From an uncultured Eubacteriales bacterium (GTDB taxonomy: Bacteria; Bacillota; Clostridia; Oscillospirales; Oscillospiraceae), in the NCBI GenBank assembly GCA_902492005.1, contig CABUJV010000008.1, positions 1 to 64,000 on the forward strand: a stretch of DNA of 64,000 nucleotides, written 5' to 3'. Positions within the stretch are counted from its first letter, which is position 1. Each line of letters begins with the position of its first letter. A program made the position numbers and the translations under genes. Of this stretch, positions 43,142-51,962 are shown piece by piece. The notes beneath the pieces were generated by a model. That model was not told where the DNA came from, made no database searches, and saw only the letters and a list, made by a program, of their open reading frames with translations.

Positions 43142-43144
43142 TGT

Positions 43145-43177
43145 TTTACTAAATTACTTATTTACTAATTTAGTAAA
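43145..43177. promoter_or_regulatory. AT-rich inverted repeat at the transcription start
   Basis: TTTACTAAATTA (43145-43156) and its exact complement TAATTTAGTAAA (43166-43177), 9 bp apart, cover the predicted start site of the rightward promoter. Likely operator; the regulator is not identified. Confidence 0.6.
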
Positions 43178-43206
43178 TGATTGAATTGCTGATTGGAGCG
43201 GTCGCC

Positions 43207-43689
43207 ATGCACATCCCCACCACGCTGAAGCACAAGCCGGTCATCGCCGCCGAGGACTATGAGCACATCGACGGCCGCACCGCCTATCAAAGCGACGCGA
43301 AGGGCCTCTCTCTCGGCCTGGCCCAGTGGAATGACCGGGGCAAGGTGGACATCTCCGCCAAGGTCTGGCGCTACACCGGGGAGAAGTGGTCCCGCCAGTC
43401 GGAGGAGCTGCCCCTCCACCGGGTCCTGGACCTGGCCATCCTCACCTGCCGGGCCCAGCTCTACTTGCGGGAGGACGCCTATAAGCACCCCAAGGGTTAC
43501 GACCCGGAGCACCCCCTCATCGACCGGGTGGGGCTTCAGGGCGACGCCATGTCGGTGGCGGTCTGTACCGGGAACGACCACATTGACGAGGATCTGGCCC
43601 TCTTTCAGGACGCGCTGGGCCGGGACGGAGAGCTGCTGGGGGAGCGCATGGCGGTGCTGGCCCGGCTGCTGAAGGAGCTGGGGTACTGA
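43207..43689 (+). CDS. DUF6530-like protein
   Basis: A soluble protein of 160 residues without signal peptide or membrane segment. HIPTTLKHKPVIAAEDYEHI at the start and the long helix DLAILTCRAQLYLR resemble a family annotated as DUF6530 in gut Firmicutes; I am fairly but not fully sure of the family. Its function is unknown. ATG 43207 has GGAGCGG before it; an in-frame ATG at 43177 lies inside the operator-like repeat and is rejected as start. Confidence 0.7.
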   Translation: MHIPTTLKHKPVIAAEDYEHIDGRTAYQSDAKGLSLGLAQWNDRGKVDISAKVWRYTGEKWSRQSEELPLHRVLDLAILTCRAQLYLREDAYKHPKGYDPEHPLIDRVGLQGDAMSVAVCTGNDHIDEDLALFQDALGRDGELLGERMAVLARLLKELGY

Positions 43690-43696
43690 CAACAGC

Positions 43697-43730
43697 GGAG
43701 GCAGCGGCACTTGCCGCTGCCTCCTTTCAA
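43697..43730. terminator. bidirectional terminator
   Basis: GGAGGCAGCGGCA / TGCCGCTGCCTCC with a short loop, then TTT, between convergent genes. Confidence 0.75.
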
Positions 43731-44632
43731 TTCAAAAGCCGCTCCATATCTTCCGGCAGAGGGACGCAGAGCCGGATGAGCGCCCCTGTCAGGGGCTGCA
43801 CCAGCTCCAGCTCCGCCGAGTGGAGGGCGGGCCGGCGGATCAGCGCCGTGTCCTCGGTGCCGTAGAGGAAATCCCCGGTAAGGGGGTGCCCCAGATGGGC
43901 CATGTGGACCCGGATCTGGTGCGTACGCCCCGTCTCCAGCTCCAGCCGCAGCAGGGCCCGGCCCGCCCCCGTCCGTAGCACCTGGTAACGGGTCCGGGCC
44001 GGCTGGCCGTCCGCCCGGACCTCCCGGGCCAGCAGGGAGCCTTCCACCCGGCCGATGGGGGCGTCCACCACGCCGGCCTCCGGTTCCGGCCTGCCCTCGC
44101 ACACCGCCAGATAGGTGCGCCGGAAGGCCCCGGTGTGAAACTGCTCCTTCAGCCGCTCCTGGGCGTGGGGGTGTTTGGCCACCACCATCAGCCCCGAGGT
44201 CCCCTTGTCCAGCCGGTGGACCGGGTGGTAGTCGGCAAAAATCCCCCGTTTCTGGTAATAATCCATTAAAAAATTACCCAGCGTATCGTCGTAGTGACCC
44301 GGTCCGGTGTGGCTGGGCACGCCGGGCGCTTTATTGACTGCCAGCAGGTCCTCATCCTCGTAGACGATGTCCAGCGGTCCGGGAGCCGGAGTCAGGCCGC
44401 TGCGCAGGGCCGTCTCCCCCACCAGGACGGAGAGCTCCTGTCCCGCCCGCACCCGCTGGCTGGTATAGACCCGCCGGCCGTCCAGCAGAATGCCGTCAGG
44501 CAGCCACTTGACCCGCCGGATCACCGTGCCGGACAACCCAAGCTCCCTGCGCAGCACGGTGTCCACCTTCTGGCCGTCCCGCCGGGGGGCGACGGTCCAG
44601 GTCAGCCGCCTCCCGGTCCGCTCCTCCTCCAT
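43727..44632 (-). CDS. RluA/RluD-family pseudouridine synthase
   Basis: 301 residues: an N-terminal S4-like RNA-binding region (VDTVLRRELGLSGTVIRRVK) and the catalytic domain with HRLDKGTSGLMVVAKH, in which the Asp is the nucleophile. The C-terminal HQIRVHMAHLGHPL motif confirms the family. It converts uridine to pseudouridine in rRNA or tRNA; the target site cannot be predicted. ATG 44632 has GGAGG upstream; the longer frame to 44737 is the leader. Confidence 0.93.
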   Translation of the reverse strand: MEEERTGRRLTWTVAPRRDGQKVDTVLRRELGLSGTVIRRVKWLPDGILLDGRRVYTSQRVRAGQELSVLVGETALRSGLTPAPGPLDIVYEDEDLLAVNKAPGVPSHTGPGHYDDTLGNFLMDYYQKRGIFADYHPVHRLDKGTSGLMVVAKHPHAQERLKEQFHTGAFRRTYLAVCEGRPEPEAGVVDAPIGRVEGSLLAREVRADGQPARTRYQVLRTGAGRALLRLELETGRTHQIRVHMAHLGHPLTGDFLYGTEDTALIRRPALHSAELELVQPLTGALIRLCVPLPEDMERLLN

Positions 44633-44720
44633 GGGACCGCCTCCTCTTTTTTGGTCTCCAAAGTATAACACAGATGGCGCAAAAGTCCAAGTCCAGGCCG
44701 CTAAATTCACCATTGCCGCA

Positions 44721-44749
44721 TTGCATGCCGGGTGCAAAACGTATATAAT
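44721..44749 (+). promoter_or_regulatory. sigma-A promoter of hemW
   Basis: TTGCAT at 44721-44726, 17-bp spacer, perfect TATAAT at 44744-44749. Confidence 0.7.
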
Positions 44750-44787
44750 AAGAAAAAATCCGGAAGGAAACGCAAGGTGGGACCACT

Positions 44788-45987
44788 ATGGGCAGGCAAC
44801 TGGGCCTTTATATCCACATTCCCTTCTGTAAAAGTAAATGCGACTACTGCGACTTCTACTCTCTGCCGGAGCGGGAAGCCCGCATGGACGCCTATCAAAA
44901 GGCCCTGCTGGCCCATCTGAAGGAAACGGCCCCCCAGGCCAAGGGCTATCTGGTGGACACCGTCTATTTCGGCGGCGGCACCCCCAGCTATTACGGGGAA
45001 AAGCGCCTGCGGGAGCTCCTCTCCGCCGTAAAAAAGCGCTTTGAGATGGCGGGCAATGCCGAGATCACCCTGGAAGCCAACCCGGACAGTGTGGACAAAA
45101 AGAGCATGGTCCGCCTGCGCCGGGCGGGTGTGAACCGGGTCTCCCTGGGGATGCAGTCGGCCCACGATGACGAGCTGGAGGCCCTCCACCGGGCCCACAC
45201 CTGGCAGCAGACCCGGCAGGCGGTGGCCGCCATCCGGGAGGCCAAGATCAAAAACCTCACCTTGGACCTGATCTACGGCCTGCCCGGCCAGGATATGGCC
45301 CGCTGGCAGGACTCGGTGGAGCAGGCCATCGCCCTCCAGCCGGAGCACCTGTCCTGTTACGGCCTGAAGGTGGAAGAGGGCACTCCCCTCTGCGGCCGGG
45401 TCCAGCGGGGCGAGGTCCTTCCCACCGACGACGACCAGGCCGACATGTATCTGTGGGGGGTGGAGCGGCTGGAGGCCGCTGGCTACCACCAGTACGAGAT
45501 CTCTAACTTTGCCCAGACCGGCTTCCAGTCCCGGCACAACCTGAAATACTGGCTCACCCGGCCCTACCTGGGCTTCGGCCCCGGCGCCCACTCCGATTTC
45601 GGCGGCCGCCGGTTCTCCTTTGTCCGGGACCTGGACGCCTACATTGACGGGTTGCTGAACGGGGGGCCCATCATCGACGAGGACGAGCTCATCCCCAAGC
45701 GGGAGCGCTCGGGGGAGTATTTGATGCTGCGCCTGCGGACCACCCGGGGCATCGAGGAGTGGGAGTACCGGCGGGAGTACTTCATGAACTTTGATCCCGT
45801 CGAGCAGAAGCTGGCTGAGTACGAGCACCGGGGCTGGGCCGCCCGGGACGGCCAGCGCTGGCGGCTGACGGCCCAGGGCTTTCTGGTCTCCAACCAGCTC
45901 ATCGGCGAGCTGCTGGAGCTCCAGGAGAGCGCCACGCTGGAGACCACCCTGCCCAGGGTCCGGCGGGAGCGGGAACAGGAGATCTGA
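44788..45987 (+). CDS. hemW: HemW-type radical SAM heme chaperone
   Basis: 399 residues. IHIPFCKSKCDYCDF gives the CxxxCxxC radical SAM motif, followed by Phe rather than the extra Cys of coproporphyrinogen dehydrogenase HemN, which points to HemW. The GGGTPS motif is near 57. HemW is thought to bind heme and pass it to respiratory proteins; that role is less clear in anaerobes with little heme, so this may be a generic family member. The start ATG has GGAAACGCAAGG upstream. Confidence 0.88.
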   Translation: MGRQLGLYIHIPFCKSKCDYCDFYSLPEREARMDAYQKALLAHLKETAPQAKGYLVDTVYFGGGTPSYYGEKRLRELLSAVKKRFEMAGNAEITLEANPDSVDKKSMVRLRRAGVNRVSLGMQSAHDDELEALHRAHTWQQTRQAVAAIREAKIKNLTLDLIYGLPGQDMARWQDSVEQAIALQPEHLSCYGLKVEEGTPLCGRVQRGEVLPTDDDQADMYLWGVERLEAAGYHQYEISNFAQTGFQSRHNLKYWLTRPYLGFGPGAHSDFGGRRFSFVRDLDAYIDGLLNGGPIIDEDELIPKRERSGEYLMLRLRTTRGIEEWEYRREYFMNFDPVEQKLAEYEHRGWAARDGQRWRLTAQGFLVSNQLIGELLELQESATLETTLPRVRREREQEI

Positions 45988-45993
45988 GCGCTT

Positions 45994-46033
45994 AAACCGG
46001 GGGAGGCGATGCGCGCATCGCCTCCCCCGGTTT
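45994..46033 (+). terminator. terminator after hemW
   Basis: AAACCGGGGGAGGCGATGC and its complement, ending GGTTTGATC. Confidence 0.85.
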
Positions 46034-46101
46034 GATCCCGCCGGCTTTCTAACACTTTGCTAACATCGTCCCAATCGGTCGGATTTGGCGTGCCGGGCTG
46101 G

Positions 46102-46131
46102 TTTACAAAGGCCGCGGGGGTGTGGTAGGAT
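46102..46131 (+). promoter_or_regulatory. probable promoter of the large SLH protein gene
   Basis: TTTACA at 46102-46107, 18-bp spacer, TAGGAT at 46126-46131. Confidence 0.5.
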
Positions 46132-46175
46132 AGGGGAGATCACACCCACCCATGCGACTGTTTTGGAGGCAGACT

Positions 46176-49100
46176 ATGAGGCAATTCTTTCGACGGGCCA
46201 CGGCCCTCACCCTGGCGCTGCTGTTGGGGCTCACCCCCATGGCCGCCGCGTCCGAGGCGCTTGGCGACGACCTGCATACCGGCACGGTGGGCCTGGCCCC
46301 CGGTGTGGAGCTGACCCGCCAGATCTTCTGGAGCAATTCCAAATCCGACCTGCGCACCGAACGCTACTTTACATATTCCCCCGGCTCCGGCGTCTACCCG
46401 GCGGTGGTCTACGGCGACAAGGTGCTGGACAAGCAGACTTTGTCCGCCATGGCCCGTAGCCTGGAGTCCCAGGGCTACCGTGTGGTCGGCGGCGTCAACG
46501 GCGATTTTTACGACATGTCCACCGGCAACACCCTGGGCGTGCTCATCTCCGACGGAGTCCTTCGCTCCACCTCCGGCGGCTTTTACGCCGTGGGCTTCCG
46601 GGAGGACGGCTCCGCCTTCATCGGCTGGCCCGCCATTTCGGTGACCGCCACCTTCTCCGGCTATACTCTTCAGGTCACCGATGTGAACAAGACCCGCACC
46701 GCCCTCAGCGACAGCACCCCCGGCGGCTACTACCTCTATACCAATGACTACAGCCGGACCACCCAGCACACCGGCCCCGGCATCGACATCATCCTCTCCC
46801 CCGTCACCGACAACCTGGGCCAGTCGGTGGACGTGGACCTGGACGTGTCCGGCCACGACGGCAAGCCCGTGGAGAGCTCCGAAGATCAAGCGGAGGACCA
46901 GGCCCCAGAGGGAGACGAGACGGCCCCCGACGCGGCGGATTCTGCGGCTTTGGAGGCGGAAGAGCGGACCGGCGAGACCACCGCCGTCTCCGAGGTCAAC
47001 GCCACCCTGGTCCAAACCGACCAGCTCCAGGTGGGGGGACGCGTCTCCTGCGTGGTGGAGCAGGTGCTGGAGTCCACCGGGTCCATCACCATCCCCGAGG
47101 GCAAGATGGTTCTGACCATCAACCAGACCAACAACCAGTGGCTGGTGGACATGGCCGCCGGCCTCAAGCCCGGCGACACGGTGGACATCGACGTGACCAG
47201 CACCGACGCCCGCTGGAACGACGCCGTCACCGCTCTGGGCGGCTTCTACCGCATCGTCACCAACGGCCAGGTCGGCCCCCACACTGGCTCCACCGCCACC
47301 CCCCGCACCGCCGTGGGCATCAAGGCCGACGGCACCGTGGTCATCTACGCCATTGACGGCAGCCAGCCCGGCTACAGTGTGGGGGCCTCCCTCACCCAGG
47401 TGGCCCAGCGGATGATCGAGCTGGGCTGCGTGGATGTGGTGGGTCTGGACGGCGGAGGCTCCACCACCCTGGGCGCCACCCTGCCCACCAAAGACAGCAT
47501 GGAGATCATCAACAAGCCCTCCCAGTCCGGCGGCCTGCGGGCGGTGAGCACCGGCCTGTTCCTGGTCACCAGGCTGCAGGCCACCGGCGAGGCCGACCAC
47601 GTCTATGTCTCGCCCTGCGACTCTCTGCTCCTCTCCGGAGCCAGCGTCCCGCTGAACGCCACGGTCATGGACAGCGCCTATTACCCCATGAGCGATGGCG
47701 GCAATGTGACCTGGTCCATCAGCAACGGGGACGGAACGGTGTCCTCCGCCGGCGTGTTCACGGCCGGAGAGGCGGGCGGCGCCGTCCAGGTCACCGCCAC
47801 GGCGGGCCGGGTGTCCGGTCAGGCCACCATGACGGTGTTCCGCACCCCCAGCTCCATCACCCTGTCCAACGAGACCACCGGCGCCGCCGTTACCAGCCTG
47901 GCCCTGGAGCCCAACCAAAGCGTGGATCTGAAGGCCAGCGCCACCTATCGAACGCTCTCCCTGCTCTCTCAGGATACCTGCTACACGTGGTCGGCAGACC
48001 CGGCCGTGGGCACGGTGGATGAAAACGGCGTCTTTACCGCCGGCCCCAAGACGGCCACCGGCAATCTCACCGCCGCCGCCGGAGGCAGAACGGTCACCAT
48101 TCCGGTCACCGTGGCCGGCCACATCCTGGAGCTGGAGAACTTTGAGGGCGATCTCGCCGCCTTTACCGGCACCGGCACCGCCTCCCTCTCGGCCGAGACC
48201 GCCTCGGACTACGTCCGCTTCGGCCGCCAGAGCGGCAAGCTGGACTATGACGCCTCCGCCAGCGGTACCGCCGTCCTCTCCGCCGCCCTGCCCATCACCG
48301 GGGGCGAGCGCTACCTGAACCTCTGGGTCTACGGCGACGGCTCCGGCAATGCCCTGACCGCCACCATTGCCAGCCAGACGGGCGAGACCTCCGACGTGGT
48401 CCTCACCGGCCTGGACTTCACCGGCTGGAAGCGCCTCAGCGCCGCCCTGCCGGAGAATGCCTGCACCCTCAGCGCCCTGAATGTGGTCTACGGCGGCAGC
48501 GGCGTCTCCTCCGGCACCCTGTGGCTGGACCAGATCACCACCGCCAACGAGGACTTTGTGGATGAGACTGCGCCCGCCGTGACCCTCAAGGTCTCGGGCA
48601 CCGCGGTCACCGCCACGGTCAGCGACAACGTGGACCGGAGCTTTACCGCCTCCGCCCTGACCCTGACGCTGGATGGCCAGGCACTGGACTTCCAGTGGGA
48701 CGCCGCCAAAGCCGCCCTGACCGCCAAGCTGCCCGCGGCCGACGGCAAGCTCCACCGCCTCACCGTCACCGCCGCCGACCAGAGCGGCAACATCGGCCGG
48801 ACCTCCCACGACATACAGCCCGCTTCCCCCACCGACCCGGAGGCGCCTGGCGACACCGGCCCCTTCGCGGACATGACCACCCACTGGGCCCAGGCGTATA
48901 CCACCTACCTCTATGACATGGGGGTGACCAACGGGGTGGAGACCACCGAGGGGCTCCAGTTCCAGCCGGAGAAGAACATCACCCGGGGCGAGTTCGCCCT
49001 GATGGTCACCCGCTGGATGGGGCTGGACCCGGACGACTACGCCGGCGTGGAGCTCCCCTTCGCGGATCTGGCGTCCATCCCGTCCTGGATGCTGGGCGGC

Positions 49101-49403
49101 ATGAAGGCCACCTACTCCCTGGGCATCCTCAAGGGCAGCCTGGAGAATGGTCAGCTGGTGAGCCGGGCTGCCGAGACCATCAGCCGGGCCGAGGCCATGA
49201 CCATCCTGGGCCGCATCCAGCCCAAGGGCTACCCCCTGGCCGCCCTCACCTTTGACGACGCCGCATCTGTGGCGAGCTGGGCCCAGTCCCATGTGCAGTC
49301 CCTGGTGGGGCAGGGGGTCATCTCCGGCTATGACAACCAGCTTCGCCCCAACGACCCCGTCAAGCGCAGCGAAGTGGCCAAAATGCTCTACGCCATCCTG
49401 TAA
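46176..49403 (+). CDS. large surface protein: phosphodiester glycosidase domain plus SLH modules
   Basis: 1075 residues. Signal peptide at about 1-26 (ending AAAS). A phosphodiester glycosidase (NAGPA) domain at about 85-455 has GVNGDFYDMSTGNTLGV and GLDGGGSTTLGATL; an acidic insertion at about 230-265 splits it. Next come a Big_2-like immunoglobulin fold (about 475-560), a region resembling a carbohydrate-binding module (about 645-800), and SLH modules at the C-terminus (from FADMTTHWAQAY near 897 to the end). NAGPA enzymes remove GlcNAc caps from phosphodiesters; in bacteria they act on exopolysaccharide or wall glycans. SLH modules should fix it to the cell surface. ATG 46176 follows TTGGAGGC. 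Confidence 0.88.
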   Translation: MRQFFRRATALTLALLLGLTPMAAASEALGDDLHTGTVGLAPGVELTRQIFWSNSKSDLRTERYFTYSPGSGVYPAVVYGDKVLDKQTLSAMARSLESQGYRVVGGVNGDFYDMSTGNTLGVLISDGVLRSTSGGFYAVGFREDGSAFIGWPAISVTATFSGYTLQVTDVNKTRTALSDSTPGGYYLYTNDYSRTTQHTGPGIDIILSPVTDNLGQSVDVDLDVSGHDGKPVESSEDQAEDQAPEGDETAPDAADSAALEAEERTGETTAVSEVNATLVQTDQLQVGGRVSCVVEQVLESTGSITIPEGKMVLTINQTNNQWLVDMAAGLKPGDTVDIDVTSTDARWNDAVTALGGFYRIVTNGQVGPHTGSTATPRTAVGIKADGTVVIYAIDGSQPGYSVGASLTQVAQRMIELGCVDVVGLDGGGSTTLGATLPTKDSMEIINKPSQSGGLRAVSTGLFLVTRLQATGEADHVYVSPCDSLLLSGASVPLNATVMDSAYYPMSDGGNVTWSISNGDGTVSSAGVFTAGEAGGAVQVTATAGRVSGQATMTVFRTPSSITLSNETTGAAVTSLALEPNQSVDLKASATYRTLSLLSQDTCYTWSADPAVGTVDENGVFTAGPKTATGNLTAAAGGRTVTIPVTVAGHILELENFEGDLAAFTGTGTASLSAETASDYVRFGRQSGKLDYDASASGTAVLSAALPITGGERYLNLWVYGDGSGNALTATIASQTGETSDVVLTGLDFTGWKRLSAALPENACTLSALNVVYGGSGVSSGTLWLDQITTANEDFVDETAPAVTLKVSGTAVTATVSDNVDRSFTASALTLTLDGQALDFQWDAAKAALTAKLPAADGKLHRLTVTAADQSGNIGRTSHDIQPASPTDPEAPGDTGPFADMTTHWAQAYTTYLYDMGVTNGVETTEGLQFQPEKNITRGEFALMVTRWMGLDPDDYAGVELPFADLASIPSWMLGGMKATYSLGILKGSLENGQLVSRAAETISRAEAMTILGRIQPKGYPLAALTFDDAASVASWAQSHVQSLVGQGVISGYDNQLRPNDPVKRSEVAKMLYAIL

Positions 49404-49411
49404 GCCTATGA

Positions 49412-49453
49412 CAAGACGTCCGGCGGACCTTTGCGGGTCCGCCGGACGTCTTG
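49412..49453. terminator. bidirectional terminator
   Basis: CAAGACGTCCGGCGGACC and its complement with a TTTGC loop, between convergent genes. Confidence 0.85.
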
Positions 49454-49457
49454 CTAT

Positions 49458-50660
49458 TTATCGCGCGCTCAGGCTGGCGATGAACTGCCGCGCCCCTCTG
49501 GGGGTCCGGCCCGGGAATTTCATGTCCCACTTTACCGCCTCCCGCATCAGCTCGCCCCGGTCCATGTCCACCCCGGTCTGATCGGCCAACTGCTCAATCA
49601 GCTCCAGGAATTCCGCCTTGCTCAGGGCCAGGTAGGGAATGCGCAGGCCGAAACGGTCGGACAGGGCGGTCTTTTCTGCGATGGTCTCCCGAATGTCCAC
49701 CTCGTCCCCCACCCGGTCGCTGAAGGTCTGCCGCACCAGCAGCCGCCGGTTGGAGGTGGCATAGATGGCCACGTTGTCCGGCCGCTTCTCCAGGCCGCCC
49801 TCCAGGATGGTCTTGACCACCGAGTAGGTGTTGTCGTCCTGGTCGAAGGCCAGATCGTCAATGAAGAGGATGAACTTCTGCTGCCGCCCCCGCAGGCTGC
49901 GGATCAGGACCGGCAGGTCCCGCAGGCCCTCCTTCTGCACCTCGATGAGCCGCAGATTGCCGAAATCCGGCACCGACAGCAGGCACTTCACCGTGGCCGA
50001 CTTGCCGGTGCCGCTGTCGCCGTAGAGCAGCACGTCGTTGACCCGGCGGCCCTCCAGCAATGCCCGGGTATTGGCGATGACCTGGTCGCGCTGGAGGGTG
50101 TAGCCCATCATTTCCTCCTCATCGGGGCAGTCGGGCTCGTGTACGGGGATGAGGGCGCCGTCGGTCCACACGAAGGCCCGGTACCGGGCGAAAAGCCCGG
50201 CCCCGTGCTCCCGGTAGAAGGCGGTGAGCCCGTCAAAGTTGAAGTCCGACCCTGCCTGCCAGCGGGGCAGCTCCTCCAGCACGGGAGCGAACTCCGGTCC
50301 CAGCAGGCCGGCCAGCTCCTCCAGCACCGCTCCGCAGTCCAGTTCGCGCAGCCGCGCCAGGACCTTTACGTCCCGCCGGGCCGCCGCCTCCAGGGCCGCG
50401 TCCGCCCCTGCCGGTCCGGTCAGCGCCCGGGGATAGGGGGTCTCCCGGTAGCGCAGCAGCGCCAGCAGTCCGTCGCCCATACCGCGGGCACCGGCCTCCT
50501 GCAGCGCCAGCACCACGTCGGTGTAGGCCCCCAGCGCCTCCTCGCCCCGGCCCGCCGCCAGTCCGTCCAGCAGACGTCCCACCGCCTTCAGCAGGGGCTC
50601 CTCCCTCAGTGCCTTATAGGCGGACAGCCCCAGCAGGGCGGCTCTCAGCTCCCGTGTCAT
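49458..50660 (-). CDS. DUF815-family AAA ATPase
   Basis: 400 residues. The C-terminal part is an AAA ATPase: Walker A GDSGTGKS (about 206-213), Walker B FILFIDDLAF (about 252-261), and a sensor region ATSNRR (about 290-295). The N-terminal 170 residues are helical and not recognised. DUF815 proteins are widespread in Firmicutes with no settled role. ATG 50660 is preceded by AGAGGCGAT; upstream ATGs have no ribosome site. Single-gene unit, divergent from the Nudix gene. Confidence 0.85.
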   Translation of the reverse strand: MTRELRAALLGLSAYKALREEPLLKAVGRLLDGLAAGRGEEALGAYTDVVLALQEAGARGMGDGLLALLRYRETPYPRALTGPAGADAALEAAARRDVKVLARLRELDCGAVLEELAGLLGPEFAPVLEELPRWQAGSDFNFDGLTAFYREHGAGLFARYRAFVWTDGALIPVHEPDCPDEEEMMGYTLQRDQVIANTRALLEGRRVNDVLLYGDSGTGKSATVKCLLSVPDFGNLRLIEVQKEGLRDLPVLIRSLRGRQQKFILFIDDLAFDQDDNTYSVVKTILEGGLEKRPDNVAIYATSNRRLLVRQTFSDRVGDEVDIRETIAEKTALSDRFGLRIPYLALSKAEFLELIEQLADQTGVDMDRGELMREAVKWDMKFPGRTPRGARQFIASLSAR

Positions 50661-50745
50661 CCCATATCGCCTCTTTCTCTGTTTGGCCATCAGGATAGCA
50701 CAATTCCGCCTGCCGGGCAAGCCTGTGCCGTCTGCTTCGTACCAA

Positions 50746-50774
50746 TTGACAGAGCTCCCCAAAGGGATTATGAT
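50746..50774 (+). promoter_or_regulatory. consensus promoter of the Nudix gene
   Basis: TTGACA at 50746-50751, 17-bp spacer, TATGAT at 50769-50774. Confidence 0.8.
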
Positions 50775-50823
50775 TTTTCTTGTGAAAATGACCGCGCGAA
50801 GCGCGCCGCAAGGGGGAGAAACG

Positions 50824-51228
50824 ATGACGGAAGTCGTGGCCGCTCTCATCTGGGAGGGCGAACGGTTTTTGATCTGCCAGCGGCCGGCCCACAAGGCCCG
50901 GGGCCTGCTGTGGGAGTTCGCGGGCGGCAAGGTAGAACCCGGGGAGACCCTGCAGCAGGCGCTGGTACGGGAGTGCCGGGAGGAGCTGGATGTAACAGTG
51001 TCGGTGGGTGAGCCCTTTATGGACGTGGTCCACTCTTACCCGGACCTCACGGTCCATCTGACGCTGTTCCACGCCGCCCTTGCCGGAGGCGTCCCCAAGC
51101 TGCTGGAACACAACGATCTGCGGTGGATCACCCCCGCCGAGATCCCCGGCTACGCCTTCTGTCCCGCCGACCAGCCCATTTTGCAGCGTCTGGCCGCGCG
51201 TTCCGTTTCTCCGCGCATTTTTGATTGA
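50824..51228 (+). CDS. MutT-like Nudix hydrolase (8-oxo-dGTP diphosphatase type)
   Basis: 134 residues. The Nudix box GGKVEPGETLQQALVRECREEL (split as GGKVEPGETL and QQALVRECREEL) is complete, near 35-57, with the metal-binding glutamates. The opening VVAALIWEGERFLICQRP and the W-EFAGGK order are those of MutT. It should remove oxidised nucleotides; spoVT follows. ATG 50824 follows GGGGGAGAAACG. Confidence 0.9.
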   Translation: MTEVVAALIWEGERFLICQRPAHKARGLLWEFAGGKVEPGETLQQALVRECREELDVTVSVGEPFMDVVHSYPDLTVHLTLFHAALAGGVPKLLEHNDLRWITPAEIPGYAFCPADQPILQRLAARSVSPRIFD

Positions 51229-51270
51229 AAAAGCGCCGCAGCCTTCCAGAGGATACCAGTTCTGCCTGTC

Positions 51271-51299
51271 GCATAGGGAAAAGAATCCTGCAAATACTA
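51271..51299 (+). promoter_or_regulatory. sigma-G-type promoter of spoVT
   Basis: GCATA at 51271-51275, a 17-bp spacer, then AATACTA at 51293-51299 (one mismatch to CATNHTA). In Bacillus spoVT is sigma-G dependent. Confidence 0.45.
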
Positions 51300-51338
51300 G
51301 CTTCGTCTAGAAACAAGACCGCAGGAGGAATTCTATAT

Positions 51339-51881
51339 ATGAAAGCAACTGGTATCGTGCGGCGGATCGATGACCTGGGCCGCGTGGTCATACCCAAGGA
51401 AATCCGCCGTACTATGCGTATCCGCGAGGGCGACCCATTGGAGATCTACACCGACAAGGATGGAGGGGTAATCTTCAAAAAATATTCCCTCATGGGAGGG
51501 CTTGGCGACTTTGCCGGGCAGATGTGCGAGACCCTGAACAAGACCACCGGCGAGATCGCCGTTATCACGGACCGGGACGCCTGCATCGCCGTGGCCGGAG
51601 CGGCCCGCCGGGAACTGGCCGACAAGCGGGTCTCCCCTGCTCTGGAGCAGATCATGGAGGGCCGCCAGATCTATCAGTTCAAGTCCGGCGATTCCCCCCT
51701 TCCGCTGTGCGAGGACAGCAGCAAATACGTGATCTCCTGTGCCGCGCCCATTCTCTCCGAGGGAGACGTGCTGGGCTGCGTGCTCTTTGCCAGTACCGAC
51801 AGCGAAATCCAGAGCAGCGAGACCGATTATAAGCTGGCGCAGACCATCGCCGGCTTCCTGGGCCGTCACATGGAATCCTGA
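51339..51881 (+). CDS. spoVT: stage V sporulation protein T
   Basis: 180 residues. An N-terminal AbrB-type swapped-hairpin DNA-binding domain (ATGIVRRIDDLGRVVIPKEI at 3-22) and a C-terminal GAF-like domain give the full SpoVT layout. It regulates forespore genes under sigma-G. GCAGGAGG precedes ATG 51339. Confidence 0.95.
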   Translation: MKATGIVRRIDDLGRVVIPKEIRRTMRIREGDPLEIYTDKDGGVIFKKYSLMGGLGDFAGQMCETLNKTTGEIAVITDRDACIAVAGAARRELADKRVSPALEQIMEGRQIYQFKSGDSPLPLCEDSSKYVISCAAPILSEGDVLGCVLFASTDSEIQSSETDYKLAQTIAGFLGRHMES

Positions 51882-51898
51882 TCCCCCTTGTTTCCCCA

Positions 51899-51927
51899 TT
51901 GCGCACCCCATCCCCCTTTGCTATAAT
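51899..51927 (+). promoter_or_regulatory. sigma-A promoter of thpR
   Basis: TTGCGC at 51899-51904, 17-bp spacer, TATAAT at 51922-51927. Confidence 0.65.
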
Positions 51928-51962
51928 GGCCGCAGCAGGACCAAATAGCAAAGGGGGATTTT

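Noticed and set aside
46140..49292. 1050-codon open frame on the minus strand opposite the large SLH protein
   Set aside because: It is a shadow of the GC-rich third-position bias of the real gene: low-complexity Gly/Val/His-rich translation, no domain, no ribosome site. The same holds for the 956-codon frame at 55907-58777 and the 584-codon frame at 13281-15035.
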